The position numbers and the translations under genes are program-made. Positions 1 to 9,173 of a DNA stretch of 64,000 nt are shown piece by piece. Numbering within the stretch: position 1 is the first letter of the stretch; every line of letters begins with the position of its first letter. The DNA lies in NCBI RefSeq assembly GCF_008806975.1, contig NZ_CP031728.1:1984001-2048000 (forward strand). The letters are read 5' to 3'. Under the pieces are notes generated by a model that worked only from the letters and a program-made list of their open reading frames with translations, made no database searches and was not told where the DNA came from. Origin of the DNA: Cellvibrio sp. KY-GH-1 (GTDB taxonomy: Bacteria; Pseudomonadota; Gammaproteobacteria; Pseudomonadales; Cellvibrionaceae).

Positions 1-2476
1 AATCTTTCATGTTCTGCGTGGCTTGCCACAACCACAATCCCATACGACGCCCAAGCAATTTGGAAAGCACAACCAGGTATGCCGCCAACAACTTATCAGT
101 AGTGATTACGTGCGCTTCGTCGGTGAGGTTTATCGTTGGACGTCCATCACGCTGCGTGCGCTGCGCCCGTGCAACGATTTGATTGACAATGGAGATATAG
201 GCAACAGAAAGTTTATCTTTGTTGGATCCACCGGATGCCAAAGTTCCCATTTCAATACGGATAAAATCAGCATCAGGTAATTCATCACCAGGACGGTTAA
301 ACAGTTCACCCGCAAAACCATCAATAAATAAACCCATCGCTTCCACCATCTCATCGATGCGTCCAGCGCGTTCAGGCTTATGCGCCTTCAGGTCTGCAAG
401 TGCGTTAATAACATCCTCTGTGAGCAGGTCTTTTTTCCTGGCAAGCTTTGCTGCTCTTGCTGAATTCAAAATGGCGTTTTTCAAAAGCCCCACATCAGAA
501 CGACTCATGCGAGCCTCTTCCATTTCTTCACCGCCGGTCACCATGAGGCGGGCGATAATGAGCATTTCACCCAAAATGTCGCGCTGTGAGTTATCCAGTT
601 CATCCGTTTCTTTGGTGGCGGATTCCAGCTCGGCGGATCCATCCAACACTTCTTCAATAACAGAATGGTTTTGTTTCAGCTCACCATTGTCATCAAACAA
701 ATCGAGTGCAGGCTTGAAGGGCGGAATTGATGGGGCTTGTCCAGGACGCAGGACAATATCAACAACACTTTTACCCCAGAGTTTGAAAAATTCGGAAAGC
801 AAATTAAAACTGTTACCGGCTTCAATCACGACCCATCGAGGATTGTGTACAGCGGTGATTAACATTTGTAGCCATACCAATGTGGCCGATTTACCGGCAC
901 CGGTAGGGCCAAACAAAAATAAATGGCCATTCTTGGTACGGTCTCCCTGGTATAACGGATCGCAGGTAAAGGCTTCGCCACCACGATTAAAACCAAGAAT
1001 GCCGGGATTACCAGTACCAACGCTGCGACCATAAACAGGCAGCAAGTTCGCCAGGTGGTGGGCGTACACCAGGCGCTGGCGAATCTCGACTTGCGCTAAT
1101 GCAGGATCATAGGCACCCGGGATAAAACGAATGTAGCGATCAAGCCGTACCTCATCATATTCCGGATCAATCAGTTGTAAGCCGTTTGCACTGAGTTTGG
1201 TATCCACCTGCATAATCACGTTATCCATTTCGTCATCATCTGCAGCGCGAACAGCAATTCCAATGCTGTAAGGATAAAGTTTATTGCCGCGGGCGATCTG
1301 TGCCCGGGCATGCGCAACATCTTCCCGCGTTGCAGTAGCTTCAGGTGTATCCCCCTTTGAATTTTTCGCCAATTTTTCCAAATGCTTTCGTACAGCACTT
1401 TGCGGCTTCACCACAAAATTGGTGATAACCATGGAGCCTTCCGGAAGCTCATCGATCAAGCAGGTGATACGTGCGTTAGCGCCGCTCACCTCCTCTTCGC
1501 TGATGTAACGCTCTGCTGAGAGCTGTCCAATTTTAGGAACCTGACTCATTTGTTCAACGGATAAGACCGTGTGCGGCATGCCATCAAAGTACCAACAGTT
1601 GGTGGATTTGTCGGAACGTACATCGCGGGTCATGATGTCATTCGACAAATCGTATTCAGCCGTTTTTTCATCCTCGGTGTGGGCATAAGGATTCATGTTC
1701 AACCAGGCTTCAACATCCCCCTGGGTTTGTTTCGGATTGGGATTAAACCAACGAAACAACCAATCGCGGATAGCTTTACCTTTTAACCGCCGACCGTTCA
1801 AACCCGCTGCGCGTAACATCTGATGAACACGTTCACATTGGGTGTCCAATTCTTTTTCTGGTGTCATGCCTTTACGGCGCGTGCTGGCTCCCGTATGGCG
1901 GCGATAGAACACCACATAGGATTTACGCTTTGATCCACCCCAAGGACGATCATTGGCCAGGGGATCTGTGAACAATCCACCTTTGCGAGACATATCCTCA
2001 ACATGAGGCCGCAGAATATTTTCAATAAAGTGATCCGTGTATTTATCGATCACAACACCACGCTGCGCGTGCACATTAATGGCATGGGCTTTCACCGCGT
2101 CTGCTAGCGACGTAAATGCAGCAGTATCCAACCAGGAATAGGTTGAAACGACCCAAGGTGATGCGGTGTGTTCTTCAAATGCGCCGGTAATAAAATCACG
2201 GATCTGGTTGCGTTGCTGCAATAGAAACTCTTTCGAGCGCGCCTCTGTAGGTACCGGTTGCAGCTCAAATACGGCCGCAACGCTACGGCCATCTTCCAAC
2301 AAGAGCTTGTCGTCATCAATGATATCCAACCAGGGCAAATACCCTGCAATCGGTGAGCGGTAGCTGTAGGCACGCTTGATATCCGCCGTGGTTACCGGCT
2401 TGCCATTCAAGGGCGATCCACGCAATAGGAAATCGCGAATGCCCTCAGAAACTTTTTGAAATGGATCTGAAGTCAT
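1..2476 (-). CDS. traC: Conjugative transfer ATPase TraC (VirB4-like), 3' end outside window
   Basis: VirB4-type ATPase that powers the mating-pair type IV secretion channel from the cytoplasmic face of the inner membrane. About 825 codons are visible and the gene runs off the left edge. The Walker A motif GPTGAGKSA is at residues 523-531, and a Walker B-like NLTDEAH lies about 250 residues later. The frame is open throughout. It resembles the PFL_4706/TIGR03744 family of PFGI-1-type elements (recalled from memory). The ATG at 2476 overlaps the stop of the upstream lipoprotein gene as ATGA, so translation is probably coupled. It is the last visible gene of the leftward tra operon. Confident on family; the C-terminus is unseen. 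Confidence 0.9.
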   Translation of the reverse strand, partial: MTSDPFQKVSEGIRDFLLRGSPLNGKPVTTADIKRAYSYRSPIAGYLPWLDIIDDDKLLLEDGRSVAAVFELQPVPTEARSKEFLLQQRNQIRDFITGAFEEHTASPWVVSTYSWLDTAAFTSLADAVKAHAINVHAQRGVVIDKYTDHFIENILRPHVEDMSRKGGLFTDPLANDRPWGGSKRKSYVVFYRRHTGASTRRKGMTPEKELDTQCERVHQMLRAAGLNGRRLKGKAIRDWLFRWFNPNPKQTQGDVEAWLNMNPYAHTEDEKTAEYDLSNDIMTRDVRSDKSTNCWYFDGMPHTVLSVEQMSQVPKIGQLSAERYISEEEVSGANARITCLIDELPEGSMVITNFVVKPQSAVRKHLEKLAKNSKGDTPEATATREDVAHARAQIARGNKLYPYSIGIAVRAADDDEMDNVIMQVDTKLSANGLQLIDPEYDEVRLDRYIRFIPGAYDPALAQVEIRQRLVYAHHLANLLPVYGRSVGTGNPGILGFNRGGEAFTCDPLYQGDRTKNGHLFLFGPTGAGKSATLVWLQMLITAVHNPRWVVIEAGNSFNLLSEFFKLWGKSVVDIVLRPGQAPSIPPFKPALDLFDDNGELKQNHSVIEEVLDGSAELESATKETDELDNSQRDILGEMLIIARLMVTGGEEMEEARMSRSDVGLLKNAILNSARAAKLARKKDLLTEDVINALADLKAHKPERAGRIDEMVEAMGLFIDGFAGELFNRPGDELPDADFIRIEMGTLASGGSNKDKLSVAYISIVNQIVARAQRTQRDGRPTINLTDEAHVITTDKLLAAYLVVLSKLLGRRMGLWLWQATQNMKD

Positions 2477-2973
2477 TCGTGAAATAACTCCCGTGGTTGT
2501 GATTTATTCTTTTCTTTTTTCTGTGCGTCTTCGCGCTCTTTTATTTTTTTCACGCGATAATCAGTCACGATTTTTGCGGCATCCAAGGTTTCACCCGGCA
2601 GTGCATATGGCTGACGTTCGTACATCGAAAAGCGTGTGATGTACGCTGGAATTGGAGCACCCGTTGCACCCACAGCATGTGGGCGCACATACATAAATAA
2701 ATCCGGATTGGGCAGTCGCGGATACAGGTGATCCAACCGCGCCGGGTATGGTGGTAGTTCCAATTGCAAATCATCGTCATGTAAAGCCGGACGCTGGAGC
2801 AATTCAGCCTGACGCTTATCAAGCTGCTCAGTATTAGTACCGGTGTAATCTTCATACACCTGTTTCATGTTGGGGGCATCCGGGTTTGTTACGCCATCCA
2901 ATGACGACGCACACCCGGTACAGAGCGCGATAAAGACGATAACGAGAATGCGATTAATCCATGCGATTAACAT
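2473..2973 (-). CDS. ICE conjugative transfer lipoprotein (TIGR03751-like)
   Basis: Small outer-membrane lipoprotein of the G-type conjugation apparatus, about 166 aa. The start at 2973 is chosen because AAGGAGG sits 6 nt upstream and because it gives a clean lipoprotein signal peptide: a short basic N-terminus, a hydrophobic stretch and a lipobox ending in CTGCASS. The frame is open further upstream, but that stretch overlaps the preceding gene and looks non-coding. By analogy it may stabilise the VirB7/TraV-like part of the channel; that role is inferred. Its start overlaps the upstream VirB10-like gene by 20 nt and its stop overlaps the traC start. Confidence 0.8.
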   Translation of the reverse strand: MLIAWINRILVIVFIALCTGCASSLDGVTNPDAPNMKQVYEDYTGTNTEQLDKRQAELLQRPALHDDDLQLELPPYPARLDHLYPRLPNPDLFMYVRPHAVGATGAPIPAYITRFSMYERQPYALPGETLDAAKIVTDYRVKKIKEREDAQKKEKNKSQPRELFHE

Positions 2974-4495
2974 GATTGCCTCCTTGGGAATAGGCGAGCT
3001 TGCGTGCATCGCTGTGATAGTCGATGTACAGATCCTGGGTAATGTTGAGTGAGACTTTTGCAGAGGGATCGACGTAGATAGCGTCGAAAGAATCACGCAT
3101 ACGTTTGTCATAAAACTCCATAACCGTCGTCATGGAATCTGCATAGGTTTGATTGTTGATAAACGCGGATTTGTCACCGGTGACAGAGGTAGAGCCACCA
3201 CCCAATGGATTGTCCGTTGTGGTTGTCTCAGCGGCCGCTTTCGCATCGAAATACGATTTTGCTGCCCCTAACATACCCATGGTGAATAATTGCTTGTGCG
3301 CGTCAGTAACACGCTTCCCGGGAATGCACGGAATGCCTTGAGGGTTGGTGACATAACCAATACTTGCAGAAGCTTCACCCTCAGCAAATGGCGATTGGGA
3401 TTTACCGGATTTCGATCCTCCGCCACCTTGTTCCTGGTCATACCCCATGTGCTGAATACGTCCGTCGGTGAACGTGTAAGTTGCTTTGGTTAAACTCACG
3501 GCAGCGCACGACAAATTCCAATTGCCGCGTACAATGCCCTCAAACACAATGCCTTTTAATCCTGGGATGCGTAATCCATTGGTCGCAAGGTTTTCTTCAC
3601 CCACAATAAACTTGGCGGGAAATGGGTCATTCACTTTTCCACCCAGCGGCACAGTACCAATTAAAGCCGTCATGGCCACGGCTTCAAAAATAGTGCCCCG
3701 GGCAGGAATCGTGTAATAGGGTGTAACCTCTGCCAGTGCTTTCCCACCGGATTTTTTCAAGGTGTTCGTTAATTCAGTTTTACCGGCTTGTTGGGTCATC
3801 GCACCTGCAGCGGATTGCGCACCCGCCAATCCATTACCCAGTTTTTCGCGAAGCAATTTTTCGGCGAGTTTAGGATCCGTTGTGAGCAGCTGTGTTCTCG
3901 TCATTGGACGAACAACAACATACCCGGGCATTACTTGCGGGCCTACGGCATAATTATTTTTGTTCTTTTTATTTCCAGCGGCGCCACTACCGTCATCACC
4001 GTAACCCAAATCATATGACGTCACTTCATACCCGTTACTTTCTGCCGTCACGTCATCTTTTTGTTGCACCACATTTTTGGCCAATGTTTGCACCGTATCT
4101 TGTAGCGACGAAAATTGGTTTAGAACATCATTCACTCGCGGATCCGTGACAGTGCTTTGCGTTCCTCCAGTGCCTTTACTTTGCATCAAATTCAATTGAC
4201 GTTTTATTTCATCAATATCCTTTGCCATTTTGTCGTCTTTCGATTCGGACTCCACAAAGCGCGCTTGTACTTCACGGATAGTTTCAGCCACAGTGTCACC
4301 GTCCTCACTGGTGGACGAAGATTTGGGCTTTCCTTTTGATGTATCGTTTTTAGCCGCCGTTTGTTCCGTAGACTGTCCGGACGTTTTACTACCGGTAGGC
4401 TCACTGTCGGAATTCACTACCGCCACGATCACAATAGCTGCCAGTGCGACAACACCAAGCCACACCAGTTTGTTGCTGCTCATGCTAGTAGCCAT
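2954..4495 (-). CDS. ICE protein, VirB10/TraB-like (PFL_4705 family)
   Basis: Predicted VirB10/TraB-like scaffold spanning the periplasm, about 513 aa. An N-terminal transmembrane helix (LVWLGVVALAAIVIVAVV) is followed by a Ser/Thr/Lys-rich linker, a coiled-coil-like segment (residues about 60-130) and a C-terminal beta-rich domain that includes TIPARGTIFEAVAMTALIGT, a pattern typical of VirB10-type proteins. The ATG at 4495 has AGGAGGA 5 nt upstream and overlaps the previous gene by 11 nt. The open frame extends 29 codons further upstream without a good ribosome site. It matches the TIGR03752 family as I remember it. Confidence 0.85.
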   Translation of the reverse strand: MATSMSSNKLVWLGVVALAAIVIVAVVNSDSEPTGSKTSGQSTEQTAAKNDTSKGKPKSSSTSEDGDTVAETIREVQARFVESESKDDKMAKDIDEIKRQLNLMQSKGTGGTQSTVTDPRVNDVLNQFSSLQDTVQTLAKNVVQQKDDVTAESNGYEVTSYDLGYGDDGSGAAGNKKNKNNYAVGPQVMPGYVVVRPMTRTQLLTTDPKLAEKLLREKLGNGLAGAQSAAGAMTQQAGKTELTNTLKKSGGKALAEVTPYYTIPARGTIFEAVAMTALIGTVPLGGKVNDPFPAKFIVGEENLATNGLRIPGLKGIVFEGIVRGNWNLSCAAVSLTKATYTFTDGRIQHMGYDQEQGGGGSKSGKSQSPFAEGEASASIGYVTNPQGIPCIPGKRVTDAHKQLFTMGMLGAAKSYFDAKAAAETTTTDNPLGGGSTSVTGDKSAFINNQTYADSMTTVMEFYDKRMRDSFDAIYVDPSAKVSLNITQDLYIDYHSDARKLAYSQGGNHVNRMD

Positions 4496-5300
4496 AACCA
4501 TCCTCCTGGATTGCCGCACTGAAAGGAGCGTCAGACACCAAATACAAGGTTGTCCGATCTTCAAGACTACCTTTTGGGCCAAGCTGTAAATGCTGAGGGG
4601 TGATATGAGTAAAGTTTCCCTGTACCAAGCCAGGATTAACAGGCAGCGTTAACTGACTTTCATTGATCAGTAAGATGGCCGTTATATGCAGTCCGTATCC
4701 TGACCAGGCACCCACCACACTAAAACGGTATTGCTCGCCTTGCTGGCTGCGCATCAGTGGAAAATTGGATGGCATTTGCACCACTGGCATAGCGGCAATA
4801 TCAGGATTTACTGGCATTAATCGACGTGGTGCATAAAGCGATTGCGATGCGAAGCGCGTAAGCACAATTTCAGGTGGATCCGACAGTTCCGCAGTAGAAA
4901 CTTCGGTGGCGCTATCGGCATTTGTAACATCATTGTTGTGCTGCGCAATAACTCTGTCCGGGTCTTCAATAATTATCGATTCAGCAATCGCGTTGTCCTG
5001 CGCCACCAGGTCAATCAGATAAACCGTTTCATTGTCTGTACTCGGCGCGATGACACGTGCTTTATCAAAGGGTTCTTTCGCTTTCCAGTAAACAATTTGC
5101 TGATTGGGCGCAAGCGATTCCAATGACTGAACCAGTGCCGCAGGAATTTGCAATGACACATCAGTCGGAAACGTAATTCTCACTTCTTCACCCACCGGGA
5201 TGATGATCGTGATGGGATTGTTATTCCAAACCTGTGTCCGGTCTGCCTGCGCCACTAGCGAATAACTGAACAGGAAAAACAGTATTAGCAATTTCTTCAT
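4485..5300 (-). CDS. ICE protein, TraK/VirB9-like (PFL_4704 family)
   Basis: Secreted 271-aa protein, probably the TraK/VirB9-like part of the outer-membrane core complex. It starts with a clear signal peptide (MKKLLILFFLFSYSLVAQA), followed by a beta-rich domain (PITIIIPVGEEVRITFPTDV) and a second beta-rich region at the C-terminus. It resembles TIGR03749. The start codon overlaps the upstream stop as ATGA (5297-5300) and its 3' end overlaps the VirB10-like gene by 11 nt, so both are in one translationally coupled operon. Confidence 0.83.
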   Translation of the reverse strand: MKKLLILFFLFSYSLVAQADRTQVWNNNPITIIIPVGEEVRITFPTDVSLQIPAALVQSLESLAPNQQIVYWKAKEPFDKARVIAPSTDNETVYLIDLVAQDNAIAESIIIEDPDRVIAQHNNDVTNADSATEVSTAELSDPPEIVLTRFASQSLYAPRRLMPVNPDIAAMPVVQMPSNFPLMRSQQGEQYRFSVVGAWSGYGLHITAILLINESQLTLPVNPGLVQGNFTHITPQHLQLGPKGSLEDRTTLYLVSDAPFSAAIQEDGYGY

Positions 5301-5941
5301 GACTTGTTCGCCCTCTCTTTTTTACTCTTTTCTTCGGCCTCATTTTCAGCGCGGGTCGGGTCTACCATAAAACCATCGACCGCCATGCCCATTTCATTGC
5401 AGCGTCGCAAATCGGGCACTATGCGGAGTGAGTAATTCATGGTGACGTTCTTGATCCTCATCGCTCCGACACGTTCCTGAAGCTTCATAACCATAGCCAC
5501 ACTGACCACATTCGCGCCTACATCACTGACAAATCCTTCCTGATAAAACAATTCCTCGGTTAACGACCGCGTGCGATCAAGCTCGCCACCTTTATTTTTG
5601 TGTGCCAAATTTCGTTTTAGCCAAGTTTCAAATTCAGGTGTAATTAAACATTTATATTTTTCGATATTTTTTTTGTAATCCGTTTTTCCCGATTCAGGCC
5701 AGTCGTTCAATCCGCTCCACACGTAATGTGCAAAGGAATATGCATTAGGCTTCTGTAGTGCACCGGGCTTTAACGTGGCCCCCTTCGACAAATCAGGCGG
5801 AACATGTACCGTAATTTCGTTTTGTCGCTGGTAATTTACATACGACTGGAACAACGCCAGCGCAAATGCCAAAACCAAAGCAATACGAAGCGTCCAAATA
5901 TGTGAGTCGCGCGAATGAAGCGCGTTGCGTGCATCACCCAC
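5297..5941 (-). CDS. ICE protein, TraE/VirB8-like (PFL_4703 family)
   Basis: Inner-membrane protein with one N-terminal transmembrane helix (IALVLAFALALFQSYVNY) and a periplasmic domain, the layout of TraE/VirB8 assembly factors; matches TIGR03746. I prefer the GTG at 5941 because AAGGAG lies about 5 nt upstream and the overlap with the preceding gene is then only 8 nt. An ATG at 5974 in the same frame would give 225 aa but a 41-nt overlap and no clear ribosome site. The segment HSRDSHIWTLRIALV before the membrane helix is characteristic of the family. Confidence 0.8.
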   Translation of the reverse strand: MGDARNALHSRDSHIWTLRIALVLAFALALFQSYVNYQRQNEITVHVPPDLSKGATLKPGALQKPNAYSFAHYVWSGLNDWPESGKTDYKKNIEKYKCLITPEFETWLKRNLAHKNKGGELDRTRSLTEELFYQEGFVSDVGANVVSVAMVMKLQERVGAMRIKNVTMNYSLRIVPDLRRCNEMGMAVDGFMVDPTRAENEAEEKSKKERANKS

Positions 5942-6290
5942 GGCGCGCTCCTTTTCCAAAACGTTTTGAATCACCGATATACTTGGTGTTAACCAAGCCG
6001 AAATTGATCTTCATCAACAACACCTTTTCCTTAAACCAGGTGAGGTAGTATTTCTGGCGAATGTATTTCAGCCATTCCAACAAACCCCACGAAATACCCA
6101 GACCGATAATCAAACCAATCACGATGCCGAACATGATGATTCCGATAGCGATGCCGAGAATCACACCGATAATTAATCCCGCCACCGCACCAATCAAAAT
6201 TGAAGTCATCAACTCGGTTTGCGTGCAGTCGTAATAAACAATGGGTTCCTGGTTAACCGCATCTGCTAACGGATCATCATGTTCTGACAT
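5934..6290 (-). CDS. ICE membrane protein, TraL/VirB3-like (TIGR03750 family)
   Basis: 118-aa protein with two closely packed, very Gly/Ile-rich membrane segments (ILIGAVAGLIIGVILGIAIG and the following stretch) and a basic C-terminus. This is the TraL/VirB3-like layout of the TIGR03750 conjugative family. The start is MSEHDDPLADAV at 6290, preceded by GGGAGGCC. The open frame runs 36 codons further upstream but that part overlaps the previous gene out of frame. It sits between pilin-like and VirB8-like genes, the usual position of VirB3 analogues. Confidence 0.82.
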   Translation of the reverse strand: MSEHDDPLADAVNQEPIVYYDCTQTELMTSILIGAVAGLIIGVILGIAIGIIMFGIVIGLIIGLGISWGLLEWLKYIRQKYYLTWFKEKVLLMKINFGLVNTKYIGDSKRFGKGARRG

Positions 6291-6304
6291 AGTGGCCTCC
6301 CGGC

Positions 6305-6721
6305 TTAACTCATAAAACGTAAAACCCAAGTGCCAACGGCAATCACGAAAATCACCATCACCACACTGCCCAGGGAGTCGCCAATCACAGCACCCCAACG
6401 GCCTTGGTCATTCGATTTTTGTTCGTTCCAGGATTTCAAAATGGTTTTGAGCGCAACGAATCCGGCGTACAGCATTGCTCCCCAAATGGCGATTTTTCCG
6501 AGGAATTTAAGAATGATGATGAGAATATCAGCACCATCAGAATCTTCATCGATACCGTCAATATCAATTTCCGGCATGGTGATGTCCTGAGCATATACAG
6601 CATTGATACTGAACAAACCGACAAGCAGTAATAAAGGAAGATTTAGCAGAGAAACCCAACGTTTAAATTGGGCGTGCAGGCGAGCCATCACCATCCGTGA
6701 GGGCGGAACTAGTTGTAACAT
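6305..6721 (-). CDS. ICE membrane protein, pilin-like (PFL_4702 family)
   Basis: 138-aa protein with a long signal sequence ending near AVYAQD, an acidic patch (PEIDIDGIDEDSDGAD) and two hydrophobic segments at the C-terminus (GAMLYAGFVALKTIL and SLGSVVMVIFVIAVGTWVL). Small two-helix secreted proteins at this operon position are thought to be VirB2/TraA-like pilin analogues in G-type systems; that role is an inference. GGAG lies 6 nt upstream of the ATG at 6721. Matches TIGR03745 from memory. Confidence 0.8.
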   Translation of the reverse strand: MLQLVPPSRMVMARLHAQFKRWVSLLNLPLLLLVGLFSINAVYAQDITMPEIDIDGIDEDSDGADILIIILKFLGKIAIWGAMLYAGFVALKTILKSWNEQKSNDQGRWGAVIGDSLGSVVMVIFVIAVGTWVLRFMS

Positions 6722-6738
6722 AATTAACTCCGATGATT

Positions 6739-6975
6739 TTAAGAAGACATAAAAATGGCTACCAGAAACAGCAGCATCACCAGTCCTCTCAACACCACCC
6801 CAAACACACTCATTTCATCACTATCACTATCTTCGCTTCGATCCTTGAAAGCTTTAATCGTTATATAAATCCACACCAACGCGGCCAGCACAAACAACGC
6901 GACGGCCAAACCTAAATGCAATCTATCGACTGCACCGAAATAACTTAGAAATACTTCTTTCGCATCAGAATTCAT
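6739..6975 (-). CDS. ICE small membrane protein (PFL_4701 family)
   Basis: 78-aa protein with two transmembrane helices (LGLAVALFVLAALVWIYITI and VVLRGLVMLLFLVAIFM) joined by a charged loop rich in Asp, Ser and Glu. Size and layout match TIGR03758, a conserved small gene of PFGI-1-type elements. Function is not established; it may be a pilin-like or channel component. The ATG overlaps the stop of the RAQPRD gene as ATGA. Confidence 0.8.
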   Translation of the reverse strand: MNSDAKEVFLSYFGAVDRLHLGLAVALFVLAALVWIYITIKAFKDRSEDSDSDEMSVFGVVLRGLVMLLFLVAIFMSS

Positions 6976-7286
6976 TGCGCGGTGCGACCTGCAAAAGTCA
7001 ATTCGTCTATACGACGGGGACTACGTGACGGCTTCTGTAAATGCGCTTCCAGGGCTCTACGCATTTCCTGCAGGTCATTTCGCAATGCAACATAATCCAG
7101 TGTGACCCGTGCATCCGGATCCGCATTGCTCGCCGCTTTCGCAGCCAGCTCATCAAGATGCTTTAATTCTTGAGCAACTTTGATCAAATAACGCTTTTCT
7201 GCTTCTGTTGTGGTATCAACTTCTGCTAACACAGAGTGACTGAAGATGAGTGCAGCACTCATCAACACCGCTAACATATTTTTCAT
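6972..7286 (-). CDS. ICE protein, RAQPRD family
   Basis: 104-aa secreted protein: signal peptide (MKNMLAVLMSAALIFSHSVLA), then a helical Glu/Leu/Ala-rich domain. ADPDARVTLDY lies where the family carries its R-A-Q-P-R-D-type motif, and is followed by a second helix with RNDLQEMRRALEAHL. RAQPRD proteins are markers of PFGI-1-class conjugative elements; the biochemical role is unknown. It overlaps both neighbours by 4 nt. Confidence 0.82.
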   Translation of the reverse strand: MKNMLAVLMSAALIFSHSVLAEVDTTTEAEKRYLIKVAQELKHLDELAAKAASNADPDARVTLDYVALRNDLQEMRRALEAHLQKPSRSPRRIDELTFAGRTAQ

Positions 7287-7783
7287 TGTTTGATATCCTC
7301 TTTATCAATCAATACAGGGTAATGCTGTACGCCGTAAATGCGTGCGATGTCATCAACAGGAACCGCACTCAGGGTTAAGTCCGGTGCGCGTGCACGCAAA
7401 AAATTCATTTGCTCTTGTGAAGACACATTCGTGACTATGCCTTGTGCACCAATGGCTTTCAGGTGTGCTTTATTGGCAATCAGCCATTCAATGGACAGGC
7501 TATCGACACCGACAATAAAGATCGGCCGAGTCACTTGATAGGAATGCTTCATCGATTCAACAATGCCAACCGTCAAAGTCGATCTAACTGGAAAATGATC
7601 CGGTGCTTTGGCCAGTGGTACGTTGTCCGCCAATGATTTTCGTTGCAGAAGTTGCTGCTTGAGTTGTGACTTTTTTGGAAATTCAGTTTCTCGACCGCCA
7701 AAATCGGCAATGACTTCCGGTTGAGCCATTACCCAGGGAGAAACAATCGTCAACAGACATACCAAAAGTAATAATCGAATCAT
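7283..7783 (-). CDS. ICE protein, PFL_4695 family
   Basis: 166-aa periplasmic protein with a signal peptide ending at VMAQPE. It contains SYQVTRPIFIVGVDSLSIEW and a C-terminal YGVQHYPVLI, both typical of the PFL_4695/TIGR03765 family. That C-terminal pattern recalls TrbC-like thioredoxin-fold proteins that process or place pilins, but no Cys pair is present, so a redox role is unlikely. Overlaps neighbours by 4 nt on both sides. Confidence 0.83.
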   Translation of the reverse strand: MIRLLLLVCLLTIVSPWVMAQPEVIADFGGRETEFPKKSQLKQQLLQRKSLADNVPLAKAPDHFPVRSTLTVGIVESMKHSYQVTRPIFIVGVDSLSIEWLIANKAHLKAIGAQGIVTNVSSQEQMNFLRARAPDLTLSAVPVDDIARIYGVQHYPVLIDKEDIKQ

Positions 7784-8397
7784 CCTGCACCGCCTTCACG
7801 CTCAGGCAGCATGGACTGGCCGTATTCATAACAACGCTCACTAAAACGTAAGCAACGATTAAAAACTAATTGGCGATAGGACTTCGCTTGGGCTTTACCT
7901 TTGGGGCCGTTGCCCGGGCTGTAGTATTTTCCGACGGCAATCCACCAATCCGGATCACCTTGCTCAACTGTCCATACATAGTGCTTTACCAGCAGTCGTG
8001 CGGCATAATTCAAATTGATAGTAGGATCTAACGCTTGCAGCGGTGATGTAAAGTTGTTGGCATGTGAGGGCATGTAAATTTGCCCCAAACCCACAGCCAC
8101 TTTTCCCACACGACCTTCACGCGCTGCGCGTGTCATTGCGCTGATTAATGCCGCTTCGGCCTCTTCACGTGTATCAAAATAAAATGGTTTCTCATCAATG
8201 TTGAGTGTCCATGGCCAAGGTAAAGTCTTTCCATTTCCTGCCTTGCTGCTTTCTTGTAGCGTGACTGCAAAAAATACATCAGCAGGCATACCGTAATGAT
8301 CTGCAATGATGCGATAGGCACGAGGTATTTCTGCATGACAAGCCGATGAAATAAAACTCACCGCTAGAAACATAATCACCATGCAACGACTTGTCAT
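7780..8397 (-). CDS. Conjugation-associated lytic transglycosylase
   Basis: 205-aa exported soluble lytic transglycosylase (SLT fold) that would open peptidoglycan locally for assembly of the mating channel. A signal peptide ends near ACHAEIP. The catalytic Glu is in VTLQESSK, a GLGQIY motif follows as in SLT domains, and a C-terminal Tyr/Trp segment (PDWWIAVGKYYSPGNGP) closes the fold. The role fits VirB1-type proteins. Overlapping stops and starts place it in the tra operon. Confidence 0.85.
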   Translation of the reverse strand: MTSRCMVIMFLAVSFISSACHAEIPRAYRIIADHYGMPADVFFAVTLQESSKAGNGKTLPWPWTLNIDEKPFYFDTREEAEAALISAMTRAAREGRVGKVAVGLGQIYMPSHANNFTSPLQALDPTINLNYAARLLVKHYVWTVEQGDPDWWIAVGKYYSPGNGPKGKAQAKSYRQLVFNRCLRFSERCYEYGQSMLPEREGGAG

Positions 8398-9173
8398 ATC
8401 GCCACCACCTGATTACCGCCACCCGCCGTTTGTTTAAAGAGTGCAGGCAGCTTTGGAACGGTCATTACGCCGTTGGTTGAAATTATTTTGAACAATCCAT
8501 TGTCGTGGTTCAGCGTGACTTCTTTTGTTTTTACACGCTCAACTGGAATACCAGCACTCTCTGCCCATTTAAAAATCACTTGATCGTCATTGGCACCCAC
8601 CACAAACACATCAACTTTGGCTTGGGTTTTCAATACCCGACTAACCAGTGATCGGCAGTGGGTATTACATTCACCCGCCTCGACAAATAATCTCAACTTG
8701 TCATAAGGCCTTAAGGTGCCCAACGTGGGCATGCGCTTTTCCATGTATTCAACGTAACGCTCCTGCACAATTTTGCGTTCTTTGTCATACAGGAGTTGGA
8801 ATTCCGTTACGGAAAACTGACGCCATACATCCAGCTCTGCTTCAATACGCGCATAGCGTCGTTTTTCTTCGATGGAAGGCGCGTAGTAGGCAAGCATCGA
8901 CAAGGGCGTTGCATGACTTTCCCAGACAGACCACGGCGATTTTTCTTTCAATGCCTGATACTTCGCCCACTCTTCATCCGTCAATTGCCAATACGCATTT
9001 GGCTTGGAATGCATTTGTGAGTAACGAGACAGCAGAGACTCTGTTGTCGTTGTGGGTGTGTACACGATAGGCGTTTGCGGTAGCAGCTGAGCTGATACGG
9101 CAACCGCGTACAACATTGCACCCGCTGAAATGATGCTAGCCATCACACAACGCTTAACCGATAGCGGTCTCAC
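8394..9173 (-). CDS. ICE protein, PFL_4693 family
   Basis: 259-aa exported protein with an uncleaved anchor or signal peptide (IISAGAMLYAVAVSAQ). The central SQMHSKPNAYWQLTDEEWAKY and the helical stretch after it are typical of TIGR03759. The C-terminal part (LRLFVEAGECNTHCRSLVSR, then VDVFVVGANDD) looks like a thioredoxin-like fold with a CxxxC pair. Its role in conjugation is not known. Both ends overlap neighbours by 4 nt. Confidence 0.82.
   Translation of the reverse strand: MRPLSVKRCVMASIISAGAMLYAVAVSAQLLPQTPIVYTPTTTTESLLSRYSQMHSKPNAYWQLTDEEWAKYQALKEKSPWSVWESHATPLSMLAYYAPSIEEKRRYARIEAELDVWRQFSVTEFQLLYDKERKIVQERYVEYMEKRMPTLGTLRPYDKLRLFVEAGECNTHCRSLVSRVLKTQAKVDVFVVGANDDQVIFKWAESAGIPVERVKTKEVTLNHDNGLFKIISTNGVMTVPKLPALFKQTAGGGNQVVAI

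Noticed and set aside
219..1034. 271-codon open frame on the + strand
   Set aside because: Antisense to the TraC ATPase frame, which carries clear Walker motifs; Ser/Pro-rich translation is typical of a shadow.
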